Assembly: GCF_003002825.1 (NCBI RefSeq)
Contig: NZ_PVTE01000012.1
Location: 124,001 to 188,000, forward strand
From: Spirosoma oryzae
GTDB taxonomy: Bacteria > Bacteroidota > Bacteroidia > Cytophagales > Spirosomataceae
Length of the DNA stretch: 64,000 nt
Direction of reading: 5' to 3'
The translations under genes were made by a program, and so were the position numbers. Of the stretch, positions 17,572 through 26,299 are shown one piece after another (position 1 is the first letter of the stretch; each line of letters begins with the position of its first letter). The notes beneath the pieces were generated by a model. The model did no database searches and was not told the origin of the DNA. It was given only the letters and a program-made list of their open reading frames with translations.

Positions 17572-18375
17572 ATGACAGGACAGGAACTTGCTGGTTATAC
17601 CTCGGCTTTGCTGGTCGGCCTGGTGATCGGGCTGGCCGGTGGCGGTGGATCGATTCTGACCGTCCCGATTTTCGTGTACGTGTTTCGGGTACCCGCCGTG
17701 CTGGCTACCACATACTCGCTGTTTGTTGTCGGGGCGACATCGTTTATCGGTTCGGCAAACCACATCTGGCACAAGCGAATCAACCTGCCCGTTGCCGTTG
17801 CTTTTGCGCTACCCTCGTTCCTCTCTGTATACGTCAGCCGGCGGTTTATCGTCCCGGCCATCCCCGATCCACTGCTTCAGATAGGCTCTGTTTACCTGGC
17901 CAAGAGTGATGCTATCCTGTACTTTTTCGTCATTGTGATGGTGTTGGCAGCGCGGGCGATGATTCGTAACGACCGGCCCGACCGGGGGGAAGCGGCCGAC
18001 GGTCGACCACGCTACGGGGCACTGGCCCGCGACGGATTAGCCGTCGGGATGCTCACCGGAACGATTGGTGCCGGAGGTGGCTTTCTTATTGTGCCCATGC
18101 TAATTCTGCTGGCGGGCCTACCCATTCAGCAGGCGGTGGCCACGTCGGTGTTGATTATTGCCATCAATTCATTCGTGGGTTTTCTGGGCGACATCGGGCA
18201 CACGGCCATGAACTGGAATTTTCTGTTGCCGTTTACCGGTTTATCTATAATCGGCATTTTCATTGGCATGGCGCTCGCCCATTTTGTAGCGCCACAGCGA
18301 TTGAAGAAAGGACTGGGCTGGTTTATTCTGGCTGTCGCCACCTACATGTTTATTCAGGAAGTCAGTAAGCTGTAA
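17572..18375 (+). CDS. TauE/SafE-family sulfite/anion exporter
   Basis: This 267-residue membrane protein has eight or so helices and the duplicated family motif: GLVIGLAGGGGSILTVP at the N-terminus and GMLTGTIGAGGGFLIVPMLILLAGLPIQQAVATS in the middle. The family exports sulfite, sulfoacetate or related sulfur anions. Next to a persulfide dioxygenase, which makes sulfite, it most likely exports that sulfite or a product. It is 31 bp upstream of the dioxygenase gene. Confidence 0.88.
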   Translation: MTGQELAGYTSALLVGLVIGLAGGGGSILTVPIFVYVFRVPAVLATTYSLFVVGATSFIGSANHIWHKRINLPVAVAFALPSFLSVYVSRRFIVPAIPDPLLQIGSVYLAKSDAILYFFVIVMVLAARAMIRNDRPDRGEAADGRPRYGALARDGLAVGMLTGTIGAGGGFLIVPMLILLAGLPIQQAVATSVLIIAINSFVGFLGDIGHTAMNWNFLLPFTGLSIIGIFIGMALAHFVAPQRLKKGLGWFILAVATYMFIQEVSKL

Positions 18376-18406
18376 CCATACTGTCACAAACTAGCTGTTT
18401 CGTATC

Positions 18407-19810
18407 ATGATCGTTGAACAACTTTACACGGGTTGCCTCGCACAAGGTGCCTATTACATCGAGAGCGCTGGTGAAGTCGCTATTATTGATCCGTTGCGTG
18501 AGACGACGCCCTACGTTCGCAAAGCCGAAAGCGCCGGGGCAACGATCAAATACATCTTTGAAACCCACTTCCACGCCGACTTCGTATCGGGGCATCTCGA
18601 TCTGGCCAAACAGACCGGCGCACCGATCGTTTACGGACCGAATGCTAACACAGCCTTCGACGCTTACCACGCTGCTGATGGCGAAACGTTTGCACTTGGT
18701 AACGTAACGATCAAGGTACTACACACGCCCGGCCACACACCCGAATCGACAACGTATCTGTTGCTGGACGAAACGGGCCGACCACATGCTATCTTCACCG
18801 GCGACACGCTGTTCATCGGCGACGTAGGCCGTCCTGACCTCGCGATCAAGGGTAATCTGACCGAGCACGATCTGGCGGGTATGCTCTACGACAGCCTGCA
18901 CAGTAAGATCATTCCACTACCCGACGACGTGATCGTGTATCCGGCGCACGGAGCGGGTTCGGCCTGTGGTAAAAACATGAGTCGCGAAACCACCGACCGA
19001 CTCGGTAATCAGAAGCGATTCAACTACGCCCTCCGCGCTACCTCGAAGGAGTCGTTTATCGAACAGGTTCTCGACGGCCTGACGAAAGCGCCGGCTTATT
19101 TCGCACAAAATGCCCGGCTTAACAAGGAAGGGTACGAATCGATCGATCAGGTGATGCAACGGGGGAGTCAGGCGCTGTCGCCCGACGCGTTTGAAGCCGC
19201 CGTCAATGAAACAGGTGCCCTGATTCTCGACGTACGTACCGCCACTGAATTTACGCGGGGCTTTATTCCGAACGCGATCAACATCGGGCTTGATGGGCAA
19301 TTTGCTCCCTGGGTCGGTGCGCTGATTCCGGACCTGACCCAGCCGATTGCGCTATTAACGCCCGCTGGACAGGAAGAAGAGACCGTTCGTCGGCTGGCGC
19401 GGGTTGGCTACGATCAGTGCATCGGTTATCTGGCAGGTGGCTTCGACGCCTGGCGGGAAGCCGGTCGGGAAGTCGACGCGATCGAGTCGATCTCGGCCGA
19501 TGAATTTGCACAACGCCTGACGCAGAACCCAGCGTTGTCGGTGGTCGACGTACGGAAACCAGGTGAATTTGCAGCCGAACACGTAGCCAACGCAGAAAAC
19601 CGGCCACTGGATACACTCAATGACCACATGGCCGCTTTCAGTCACGATGAGCCAATCTACGTCCACTGCGCGGGTGGTTATCGGTCGATGGTTGCCAACT
19701 CCATTTTAAAAGCGCGCAGTTTCGACAACGTCGTCAATGTAGAAGGTGGTATAGGTGCTATCCGCAAGACCAGTGTGCCGGTTGTAGCAGATCAATCGGT
19801 TGCCCATTAG
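18407..19810 (+). CDS. Persulfide dioxygenase-like MBL-fold protein with two rhodanese domains
   Basis: Residues 1-240 form an ETHE1-type metallo-beta-lactamase fold with the metal site T53-H-F-H-A-D58-x4-H63. ETHE1 enzymes oxidise glutathione persulfide to sulfite. Two rhodanese domains follow. The second keeps the catalytic cysteine (C421 in HCAGGYRS), so it can transfer sulfane sulfur. The first (about 262-350) has PAGQEEE where the active loop should be and no cysteine, so it is probably structural. The 467-residue length is typical of these fusions. Substrate supply and product removal are plausibly handled by the flanking YeeE-type and TauE-type transporters. Confidence 0.9.
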   Translation: MIVEQLYTGCLAQGAYYIESAGEVAIIDPLRETTPYVRKAESAGATIKYIFETHFHADFVSGHLDLAKQTGAPIVYGPNANTAFDAYHAADGETFALGNVTIKVLHTPGHTPESTTYLLLDETGRPHAIFTGDTLFIGDVGRPDLAIKGNLTEHDLAGMLYDSLHSKIIPLPDDVIVYPAHGAGSACGKNMSRETTDRLGNQKRFNYALRATSKESFIEQVLDGLTKAPAYFAQNARLNKEGYESIDQVMQRGSQALSPDAFEAAVNETGALILDVRTATEFTRGFIPNAINIGLDGQFAPWVGALIPDLTQPIALLTPAGQEEETVRRLARVGYDQCIGYLAGGFDAWREAGREVDAIESISADEFAQRLTQNPALSVVDVRKPGEFAAEHVANAENRPLDTLNDHMAAFSHDEPIYVHCAGGYRSMVANSILKARSFDNVVNVEGGIGAIRKTSVPVVADQSVAH

Positions 19811-19824
19811 TCGTGTGTTCGCCT

Positions 19825-19857
19825 AGACCTAAAAGGTTTTATAAACCTTTTAGGTCT
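19825..19857. terminator. 15-bp perfect hairpin after the dioxygenase gene
   Basis: AGACCTAAAAGGTTT (19825-19839) and its exact complement (19843-19857) enclose a TAT loop, 14 bp after the stop codon. A very similar palindrome recurs between genes in Bacteroidota as far as I remember. It may terminate transcription or be a dispersed repeat. Confidence 0.65.
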
Positions 19858-19925
19858 GGTTCTGTCAATCAGCCACCTACCCCGGATAATACCAATCAAG
19901 TCAACGATTAACCAACTATTCGGAT

Positions 19926-20501
19926 ATGATTCAAGTTCTGTCACAGCCGTGGCCTTGGTACGTTGCCGGGCCACTCATTGGGCTGACCGTACCGACGCTG
20001 TTGCTACTGGGCAACAAAGCCTTTGGTATTTCGTCGTCACTACGGCATATCTGCGCAGCCTGCGTACCAGCCAACATCGACTTCTTCCGATACGACTGGC
20101 GGAAAGAAAGCTGGAATCTGTGGTTTGTCGGCGGAATCGCCATAGGCGGCTTAATCGGCAACCAATTACTGACCAATCCGGCGGCTCTGACCATCGCACC
20201 AGCGACGCAGGAAGCCTTGCAACAGCTGGGAGTACACGATTTCAGTAGTGGCCTGTTACCGCTCGACCTGTTTGGATGGGCCAGTATGACGGTCGGCAAG
20301 GCGCTTGTTTTTCTGGTACTCGGCGGCTTTCTGGTCGGCTTCGGTACGCGCTATGCGGGCGGCTGTACGTCGGGTCATGCAATCATGGGACTGTCGAACC
20401 TGCAATGGCCATCGCTGATCGCTACTGTATGCTTTATGATCGGCGGATTTGCCATGACTCACCTGGGGCTCCCCTTCCTGATGCGACTAGCGGGTTTGTA
20501 A
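19926..20501 (+). CDS. YeeE/YedE-family transporter, N-terminal half protein
   Basis: This 191-residue membrane protein has the family signature GFGTRYAGGCTSGHAIMGL, with the conserved cysteine that in YeeE/TsuA-type proteins passes thiosulfate through the membrane. Helices are visible at about 13-32, 68-85, 120-140 and 155-180. The usual YeeE protein is twice as long; here the second half is encoded by the following gene 35 bp downstream. I infer the two act together to import thiosulfate or another small sulfur compound for the rhodanese/dioxygenase. Confidence 0.87.
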   Translation: MIQVLSQPWPWYVAGPLIGLTVPTLLLLGNKAFGISSSLRHICAACVPANIDFFRYDWRKESWNLWFVGGIAIGGLIGNQLLTNPAALTIAPATQEALQQLGVHDFSSGLLPLDLFGWASMTVGKALVFLVLGGFLVGFGTRYAGGCTSGHAIMGLSNLQWPSLIATVCFMIGGFAMTHLGLPFLMRLAGL

Positions 20502-20508
20502 CACAAGG

Positions 20509-20537
20509 TTATTCACTTATTCACAAACTTATCCACA
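20509..20537 (+). promoter_or_regulatory. Three DnaA-box-like nonamers in the gap between the two YeeE genes
   Basis: TTATTCACT (20509), TTATTCACA (20517) and TTATCCACA (20529) follow one another, the last a perfect consensus DnaA box that overlaps the next start codon. They may bind DnaA or may be chance stutter of an ATTCAC word. No other origin feature is seen. Confidence 0.3.
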
Positions 20538-20995
20538 TGGTTAGCGAGCAAACTACCCAAAAACCACCGATACAGCAGCGTTCAAAGCCAAACTGGGTAT
20601 TTGGTCTGGTCGGCGTCGTGTTCGGTATCGTCTTTGTCAAGGCCGAAATTATCTCCTGGTTTCGCATCCAGGAAATGTTCCGGCTCGACGCGTTCCACAT
20701 GTATGGCGTTATCGGTTCAGCCGTACTCATCGGCCTACTATCGGTTCAGCTCATTCGCCGATTCAACATTCGTACGCTACAGGGCGACCCGATCAGCATT
20801 GCGCCCAAGCAATTTACTCAGGGCCAGATCTGGGGTGGACTTCTGTTCGGTTTTGGCTGGGCGATAACGGGGGCCTGTCCCGGTCCACTCTTCGCGCAGA
20901 TTGGCGCGGGTTATACCGCCGTTGGCATTACCTTACTGAGCGCCCTGGCCGGCACCTGGGTTTACGGTGCCATTCGTAAACACCTCCCCCACTAA
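20537..20995 (+). CDS. DUF6691/YeeE-like transporter, C-terminal half protein
   Basis: From the ATG at 20537 (MVSEQTTQK) the protein has 152 residues and about four helices. WAITGACPGPLFAQIGAGY carries the second conserved cysteine of the YeeE fold. This small family accompanies the YeeE half gene in sulfur clusters. It completes the transporter encoded at 19926-20501. The longer open frame that starts inside the upstream gene is not the coding start. The gene ends one base before the stop of the convergent gene at 20997, without a terminator in between. Confidence 0.82.
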   Translation: MVSEQTTQKPPIQQRSKPNWVFGLVGVVFGIVFVKAEIISWFRIQEMFRLDAFHMYGVIGSAVLIGLLSVQLIRRFNIRTLQGDPISIAPKQFTQGQIWGGLLFGFGWAITGACPGPLFAQIGAGYTAVGITLLSALAGTWVYGAIRKHLPH

Positions 20996-20996
20996 A

Positions 20997-21350
20997 TTAC
21001 AGCGCCGGATTTTCGTCGATACCCAGTCGGGGTAATACCGGGTTCAGCACGCGCGGCATAATGCGAATGCGAAATACCCGCATTCCTTTCAGGTCGTAGT
21101 CGCAGGCGTAAAAACCCCGCTCGCGAATGCCCCGGTACACGGCGGTATAATTCACTTTAATTGGCCAACTATTGATGGCCAGTTCACCCACGACGGCGTC
21201 GACCGCTTTGCGCAGGTTCGTAAAAAACGTTACGACCGGCTCGCGCTGCCGAACGGTGTTCAGCGATCCGGTATAGGAAATCGTCACTTCGTATAAAGGA
21301 CGACCCGCCGAACGTATTCGTGGCCCTTTTTCGGATGATTTTTCCGACAT
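20997..21350 (-). CDS. Hypothetical protein, 117 aa
   Basis: I do not recognise this protein. It is basic, with no signal peptide or membrane helix. It begins with a charged tail (MSEKSSEKGPRIRSAGR) and then a compact region predicted to alternate strands and helices (LYEVTISYTG, AVDAVVGELAINSWPIKVNY, DLKGMRVFRIRIMPRV). Codon use fits the genome. It is convergent with the YeeE-like gene and transcribed from the gap before the pyruvate dehydrogenase gene. Confidence 0.6.
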   Translation of the reverse strand: MSEKSSEKGPRIRSAGRPLYEVTISYTGSLNTVRQREPVVTFFTNLRKAVDAVVGELAINSWPIKVNYTAVYRGIRERGFYACDYDLKGMRVFRIRIMPRVLNPVLPRLGIDENPAL

Positions 21351-21449
21351 GACTGAATCTGAGAATAAAACTGAAAAATAATGCCGCTATTTTTCAAACC
21401 ATAAACTAAACCGCAGCGAAGGGCGTTTTACTATCAACTACGCAGGAAA

Positions 21450-21482
21450 CGCCGGACGAACCCTTTCGCCCGGCGCTTTTTT
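21450..21482 (+). terminator. Intrinsic terminator on the plus strand
   Basis: CGCCGG (21450-21455) pairs with CCGGCG (21470-21475), with an inner CGAA/TTCG extension, followed by six T residues. On the plus strand it lies beyond the convergent minus gene, so it would stop transcripts from the sulfur cluster after they have crossed 20997-21350. Confidence 0.6.
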
Positions 21483-21491
21483 GTGCCCATG

Positions 21492-21522
21492 AAAAAAGCA
21501 CCCCGATTGCTCGTGGGTGCTT
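21492..21522 (-). terminator. Intrinsic terminator of the pyruvate dehydrogenase beta gene
   Basis: AAGCACCC (21496-21503) pairs with GGGTGCTT (21515-21522). On the minus strand the stem is followed by a run of six T. It sits 33 bp after the stop codon at 21555. Confidence 0.75.
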
Positions 21523-21554
21523 CTTCGTACCTGCCTGCTTCTGATTAGCAGACC

Positions 21555-22535
21555 TTATTTTTTGTACAGCACAGCGTCTACAGCTTCCAGCGTACGCTTC
21601 ACGCTGGGCAGAATAGCCTCGATCAGCGTTGGCGCGTAGGGCAGCGGCAGGTCCATGCTGTTGACCCGAATAACCGGTGCATCCAGGTAGTCGAACGCAT
21701 TGCGCTGAATGTTGTACGCCAGTTCCGACGAGATAGCCGCCAGTGGCCACGCTTCTTCAACGACAACGCAACGGTTGGTTTTCTTTACCGAGTTGATCAC
21801 CGTTGGGTAATCGATCGGGCGAACCGAGCGCAGGTCGATTACTTCGGCCGATACGCCATTTTTCGCCAGTTCGTCGGCAGCGGCAAGGGCCACTTTCATA
21901 ATCTTGCCAAACGACACGATCGTTACGTCGTTACCTTCCCGGACGACGTTAGCCTGTCCGATCGGAATGAGATACTCTTCTTCCGGCACCTGCCCTTTAT
22001 CGCCGTACATCAGCTCCGACTCCATGAAAATAACGGGATCGTTATCGCGGATACAGCTTTTCAGCAGGCCTTTGGCATCGTACGGGTTCGACGGTACGAC
22101 GACTTTCAGGCCGGGCGTGTTGGCAAACCAGTTCTCGAAGTTCTGCGAGTGCTGGCTCGACAGCATACCGGCGTTCCCCGTAGGTCCACGGAATACGATC
22201 GGACATGTATATTGCCCGCCTGACATCGACATAATTTTAGCCGCTGAGTTGATCACCTGATCGATGGCAACGAGCGAAAAATTGAACGTCATGAACTCGA
22301 TGATGGGCCGCAGACCGTTGATGGCTGAACCGACCCCGATGCCGGCAAAACCCAGCTCAGCGATGGGCGTATCGATTACCCGTTCTGCACCGAACTCATC
22401 GAGCATTCCCTGGCTAACTTTATAGGCACCATTATACTCAGCGACTTCTTCGCCCATCAGGTACACGCTGGCATCCCGGCGCATTTCTTCCGACATAGCC
22501 TCGCGCAGGGCTTCACGGAACTGTATTTCTCTCAT
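21555..22535 (-). CDS. pdhB: Pyruvate dehydrogenase E1 component, beta subunit
   Basis: The 326-residue protein is the thiamine-diphosphate-enzyme beta subunit of an alpha2beta2 E1. It shows the family segments MGEEVAEYNGAYKVSQGM, the FGAERVIDTPIAE loop with the glutamate that activates the cofactor, GGQYTCPIVFRGPTG, and the C-terminal transketolase domain (IDLRSVRPIDYPT). It decarboxylates pyruvate to feed acetyl-CoA. The alpha subunit and the E2 gene are not adjacent, which is common in Bacteroidota. A branched-chain or acetoin dehydrogenase beta subunit is less likely. Confidence 0.9.
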   Translation of the reverse strand: MREIQFREALREAMSEEMRRDASVYLMGEEVAEYNGAYKVSQGMLDEFGAERVIDTPIAELGFAGIGVGSAINGLRPIIEFMTFNFSLVAIDQVINSAAKIMSMSGGQYTCPIVFRGPTGNAGMLSSQHSQNFENWFANTPGLKVVVPSNPYDAKGLLKSCIRDNDPVIFMESELMYGDKGQVPEEEYLIPIGQANVVREGNDVTIVSFGKIMKVALAAADELAKNGVSAEVIDLRSVRPIDYPTVINSVKKTNRCVVVEEAWPLAAISSELAYNIQRNAFDYLDAPVIRVNSMDLPLPYAPTLIEAILPSVKRTLEAVDAVLYKK

Positions 22536-23071
22536 AATGAGTTTGTTCGTTTCGGTTCAGAACGGAATTAGCCCGCCTTCTGTCTCGCTGGTCGATGCGA
22601 TATGCAGTTGCCGACAATACCGTGTCAAAAGTAGCAAAAAGGGGGCTACGGGTCAAATTTGACCGTCAGTTAGCCAACAGGCCTGACGAAACGACAAGCC
22701 CGCTTCGCTAACACACATTACCGGACTTCACGCTGTCTTCTGGCTATACATTAAAAAGTTTCACCTGTAACAATCTGATTTACAATACACCACGAACATT
22801 TATTAAAAATTTTCAAATTATCCGGTTATATCTTTACACTCTATTGACTTTATATGGTTGCGGGCAGCGATTGCCTGTCTCACTCAACGTTAAGATTTTT
22901 ATTGCCATGACCAATTGACCCTGCCGGCCGCTCTGGCCCATTGCGTAGCGTTGGCCTGACCAGCGCTTTTTGTCCCCTTCGCTTTTCCGGATAGCAACAT
23001 TTCATCTCCTGGTAGATGCCGGAATCGTATTGCCTTACCGGGCTAGCGTAGAATTACTTATCCTCAATTTT
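22536..23071. other. Long divergent intergenic region before susC
   Basis: About 535 bp without a supported gene lie between pdhB (minus) and the SusC-type gene (plus). The part from about 22740 to 22860 is AT-rich and probably carries the susC promoter. The open frame continues upstream of the susC ATG from 22970, but that part does not look coding. Confidence 0.5.
22651..22664. promoter_or_regulatory. Perfect 14-bp palindrome, possible operator
   Basis: GGTCAAATTTGACC is a perfect palindrome 116 bp upstream of the pdhB start. Its size and symmetry suit a dimeric regulator. Which gene it would control is unknown. Confidence 0.35.
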
Positions 23072-26000
23072 ATGAAAAATAACTATTGGAAGCCCGGCTT
23101 TCTGTCGGGTACCGTAGGCGTATCGGTAGCCCACATCTGGGCAGCCTGGGCTTTGGCCGGTACGACGCTTGCTGGTCCGGGGGAGCTGCCCGCCGGACTG
23201 ACCCCTTCCTCAACAACCACGATTAGTGCGCCGACACTACCCACACACAACGGTCCTGCCGAACGTGTAGCTGTTACCGTTACCGGACAGATCACCGACG
23301 AAACAGGCTCGGGGCTGCCGGGTGCCAGTGTCGTCATCAAGGGAACCACCAACGGTACGACCACCGATGCCAACGGCTCCTACTCGCTCTCACTACCGAC
23401 GGGCAATGAAACACTGGTTATCTCGTACATCGGGTACCTGTCGCAGGAGATTCCGGCAAGTGGTCGGTCGCGTATCGATGTCAAACTGGTGTCCGACAGT
23501 AAGGCGCTGAATGAAGTCGTCGTCGTCGGGTACGGTACGCAGAAACGGTCTGACCTGACGGGCTCGGTAGGCAGCGTCAAGAGCGCCGAACTCCTCGACC
23601 GGCCAGCAATCAACGTCGAGCAGTCGTTGCAGGGGCGCATTGCCGGGGTGAACGTCGCCATCAACTCGGGACGGCCGGGTGGCAATTCCAACATCCGTAT
23701 TCGGGGCTACAGCTCGATCAATGCGACGAATAATCCGCTGTATGTGGTCGACGGTATTATCTGGGCGGCTGGCATCGATGCCCTGAATCCCGCCGACATC
23801 GAAAACATCGACGTCCTGAAAGACGCGTCGGCAACGGCGATCTACGGGACACGCGGGGCCAACGGGGTTATTCTGGTCACGACCAAACGGGGCCGGAAAG
23901 GTGGTACGATCAGCTACGACACATACGTGAGTTCGGCTACGCTGGCTCGTAAGCGTGACGTGCTGAACGCCCGTGAGTTCCTGGCGCTGGAAGATCAGGC
24001 GTATCAGAACGTCGCCAAATTCGACCCGGCGGGCTGGGCATCCGGCAAATACGCCAGCAAAGACCCACGCATCAAACGCACAGCCCTGATTGGCAAGCTG
24101 TTCGACGCAAACCTGAATCCGCTCTACGACGTCGACTGGCAGAACGAGATTACCCGCAATGCCATCAGTCAGAACCACAACCTGAGCTTTACGGGTGGTG
24201 GCGACCAAACCACGTTCGGCTTGTTTCTGAACTACAACGACAATCAGGGTATCATCCGCAATACCTACCTGAAACGCTACACGGGCCGACTCGTCATGGA
24301 CAGTCAGCTGAAGCCGTGGGTGAAAGTTGGGGCAACGCTGAACTACAGCAATTCCGACGAACGCCGGGGTGATGAAGGGGTTGGTGGCAACAACATTCCC
24401 CGGATGATGATCGAGATGGTTCCGATCGTACCGATTCGCTATCCGGATGGCAGCTACGGCCGCCGGCAGGATTATCCCGACATGGAAAGTGGCGACAACC
24501 CGGTAGCGCTCAGCAACGAAGACAAGCGGATGTACAAGAAGCAGGTCTTCGGGGCCAATGCCTACGCCGACTTCACGCTGATGCCGGGCCTGAATTTTCG
24601 CACGACGCTGGGTGCCAACCTGGCCAGTCAGTACAATCCGTTCTCGGAAACCAATCTGGTACAGCTGACACGGCCATTCCGGGGGTATGCCGAAATCTGG
24701 AGCTATGATACCAAGTTCTTGCAGTGGCAGAACTACCTGACCTATAACAAGCAGATCAACGCCAACAACTCGCTGAACGTGGTGGCCGGGGTCGAATTGC
24801 AGAAGTACAACTATTTGCAATGGTTCTCGGGGGTCGAGAGTCTGCCCGACAACTACTACGAATACTACAATCTGGGCGTGAGTGGCAACCCGCTGCCGCC
24901 GTCGTCGTCGTACAACGCCTATCAGATGGCTTCGTATTTTGCACGGGCGAACTACAACTACCGCGACAAAATTCTGCTGACAGCAACGGGACGTTTCGAT
25001 GGATCGAGCCGGTTCGGGGCAAACAACAAATTCGCGTTCTTCCCTTCGGCGGCCGTCGCCTGGCGTCTGTCGCAGGAGGAATTCCTGAAGGGCAGCACGG
25101 TTATTTCGGATCTGAAAGTGCGGGCCAGCTATGGTCTGACGGGTAATTCCGAAATCAACTCGTATCAATCGCAGGCCAACCTATCGACCAACGTATCGGT
25201 CATTGGCGGCACGCGGGCACCGGGTACGGTAATCGGTACACTGGCGAACCCCAACCTGCGCTGGGAGAAAACGGCGCAGTATGACCTGGGTGTATCGATG
25301 TCGTTGCTGAAAGGCCGGATTGGTATCGATGCTGATGTGTACCTGAAGCAAACCCGCGACCTGCTGTTGTCGGCCCCTGTTCCACTGTCGAGTGGCTACG
25401 CCAGCATCTACAAGAACATCGGCAGCATGGAAAACCGGGGGCTGGAACTGTCGCTGAACACGGTCAACATTGACAATCAGACGATAAGCTGGTCGACGAA
25501 CTTTAATATCTCGTTCCTGCGCAACCGTGTGACGGCCCTGGGCGACGCCAACGACGATATTTTCCCAAACCCGTATTTCCTCAATAACACCAACATTCTG
25601 CGGGTAGGTGAGTCAGTCGGTTCGTTCTACGGTCTGGTCCGGACAGGTACCTGGGGATCGGCAGAAGCGGATGAAGCCGCTCGCTACGGCCGCCGGCCAG
25701 GTGATCTGAAGTTTCAGGATTTGAACAACGACGGCCAGATCAACGACCAGGACCGGGCGATTACGGGTAAAGGTATCCCGACGGGTTACGGTACGCTCAG
25801 CAACACCGTTCGCGTGAAAGGCTTCGACCTGACGCTCGACCTACAGTATTCGTACGGCAACGACATTCTGAACCTGACGCATCACTCGGCGCTCGACCGG
25901 ACCGGTCAGGCCAACAGCTACGGCGAAGTACTGAACGGCTGGACACCCGAAAATCAGAATACGATGATCGCGCAGGCGCGTCCTTCATATGTGTACTACG

Positions 26001-26275
26001 ATTCGAAGATCGACTCGTATAAGGTAGAAGACGGATCGTTCCTGCGGGGCCGTAACCTGGTGCTGGGCTATACCCTGCCGTCTGAACTGGTGCAGCGGTG
26101 GAAGCTAAGCCGGCTCCGGGCCTATGTGTCGGCGCAGAACTTCTTCGTGCTGACCAAATACAGCGGGTACGACCCTGAAGTATCGACCTACGGTGATGCC
26201 TTCGCGCAGGGGATTCAATTCTTCGATTACCCCAAATCGCGCGTGTTTACGGCAGGTCTGAACATTTCGCTCTAA
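23072..26275 (+). CDS. SusC/RagA-family TonB-dependent outer membrane transporter
   Basis: From the ATG at 23072 it has 1067 residues. After an N-terminal export sequence comes a CarboxypepD_reg-like domain (VTGQITDETGSGLPGASVVIKGT), then the SusC signature around LNEVVVVGYGTQ, the plug domain (IRIRGYSSINATNNPLYVVDG, DVLKDASATAIYGTRGANGVILVTTK), and a 22-strand barrel ending in a strand with a terminal hydrophobic residue (TAGLNISL). SusC proteins import oligosaccharides or peptides held by SusD, powered by TonB-ExbBD. No glycoside hydrolase, peptidase or regulator is adjacent, so the substrate cannot be named. Confidence 0.95.
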   Translation: MKNNYWKPGFLSGTVGVSVAHIWAAWALAGTTLAGPGELPAGLTPSSTTTISAPTLPTHNGPAERVAVTVTGQITDETGSGLPGASVVIKGTTNGTTTDANGSYSLSLPTGNETLVISYIGYLSQEIPASGRSRIDVKLVSDSKALNEVVVVGYGTQKRSDLTGSVGSVKSAELLDRPAINVEQSLQGRIAGVNVAINSGRPGGNSNIRIRGYSSINATNNPLYVVDGIIWAAGIDALNPADIENIDVLKDASATAIYGTRGANGVILVTTKRGRKGGTISYDTYVSSATLARKRDVLNAREFLALEDQAYQNVAKFDPAGWASGKYASKDPRIKRTALIGKLFDANLNPLYDVDWQNEITRNAISQNHNLSFTGGGDQTTFGLFLNYNDNQGIIRNTYLKRYTGRLVMDSQLKPWVKVGATLNYSNSDERRGDEGVGGNNIPRMMIEMVPIVPIRYPDGSYGRRQDYPDMESGDNPVALSNEDKRMYKKQVFGANAYADFTLMPGLNFRTTLGANLASQYNPFSETNLVQLTRPFRGYAEIWSYDTKFLQWQNYLTYNKQINANNSLNVVAGVELQKYNYLQWFSGVESLPDNYYEYYNLGVSGNPLPPSSSYNAYQMASYFARANYNYRDKILLTATGRFDGSSRFGANNKFAFFPSAAVAWRLSQEEFLKGSTVISDLKVRASYGLTGNSEINSYQSQANLSTNVSVIGGTRAPGTVIGTLANPNLRWEKTAQYDLGVSMSLLKGRIGIDADVYLKQTRDLLLSAPVPLSSGYASIYKNIGSMENRGLELSLNTVNIDNQTISWSTNFNISFLRNRVTALGDANDDIFPNPYFLNNTNILRVGESVGSFYGLVRTGTWGSAEADEAARYGRRPGDLKFQDLNNDGQINDQDRAITGKGIPTGYGTLSNTVRVKGFDLTLDLQYSYGNDILNLTHHSALDRTGQANSYGEVLNGWTPENQNTMIAQARPSYVYYDSKIDSYKVEDGSFLRGRNLVLGYTLPSELVQRWKLSRLRAYVSAQNFFVLTKYSGYDPEVSTYGDAFAQGIQFFDYPKSRVFTAGLNISL

Positions 26276-26299
26276 CCGACAATCTCAACGGATAATCTC

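Noticed and set aside
20509-20537. Replication origin suggested by DnaA-box-like sites
   Set aside because: No AT-rich unwinding region, no dnaA, dnaN or gidA neighbours, and the sites sit inside an operon.
23393-25168. Long open frame of 591 codons on the minus strand opposite the SusC gene
   Set aside because: It is the complementary shadow of a GC-rich coding frame; the encoded string is rich in R, V and H without domain features, and the SusC frame is unmistakable.
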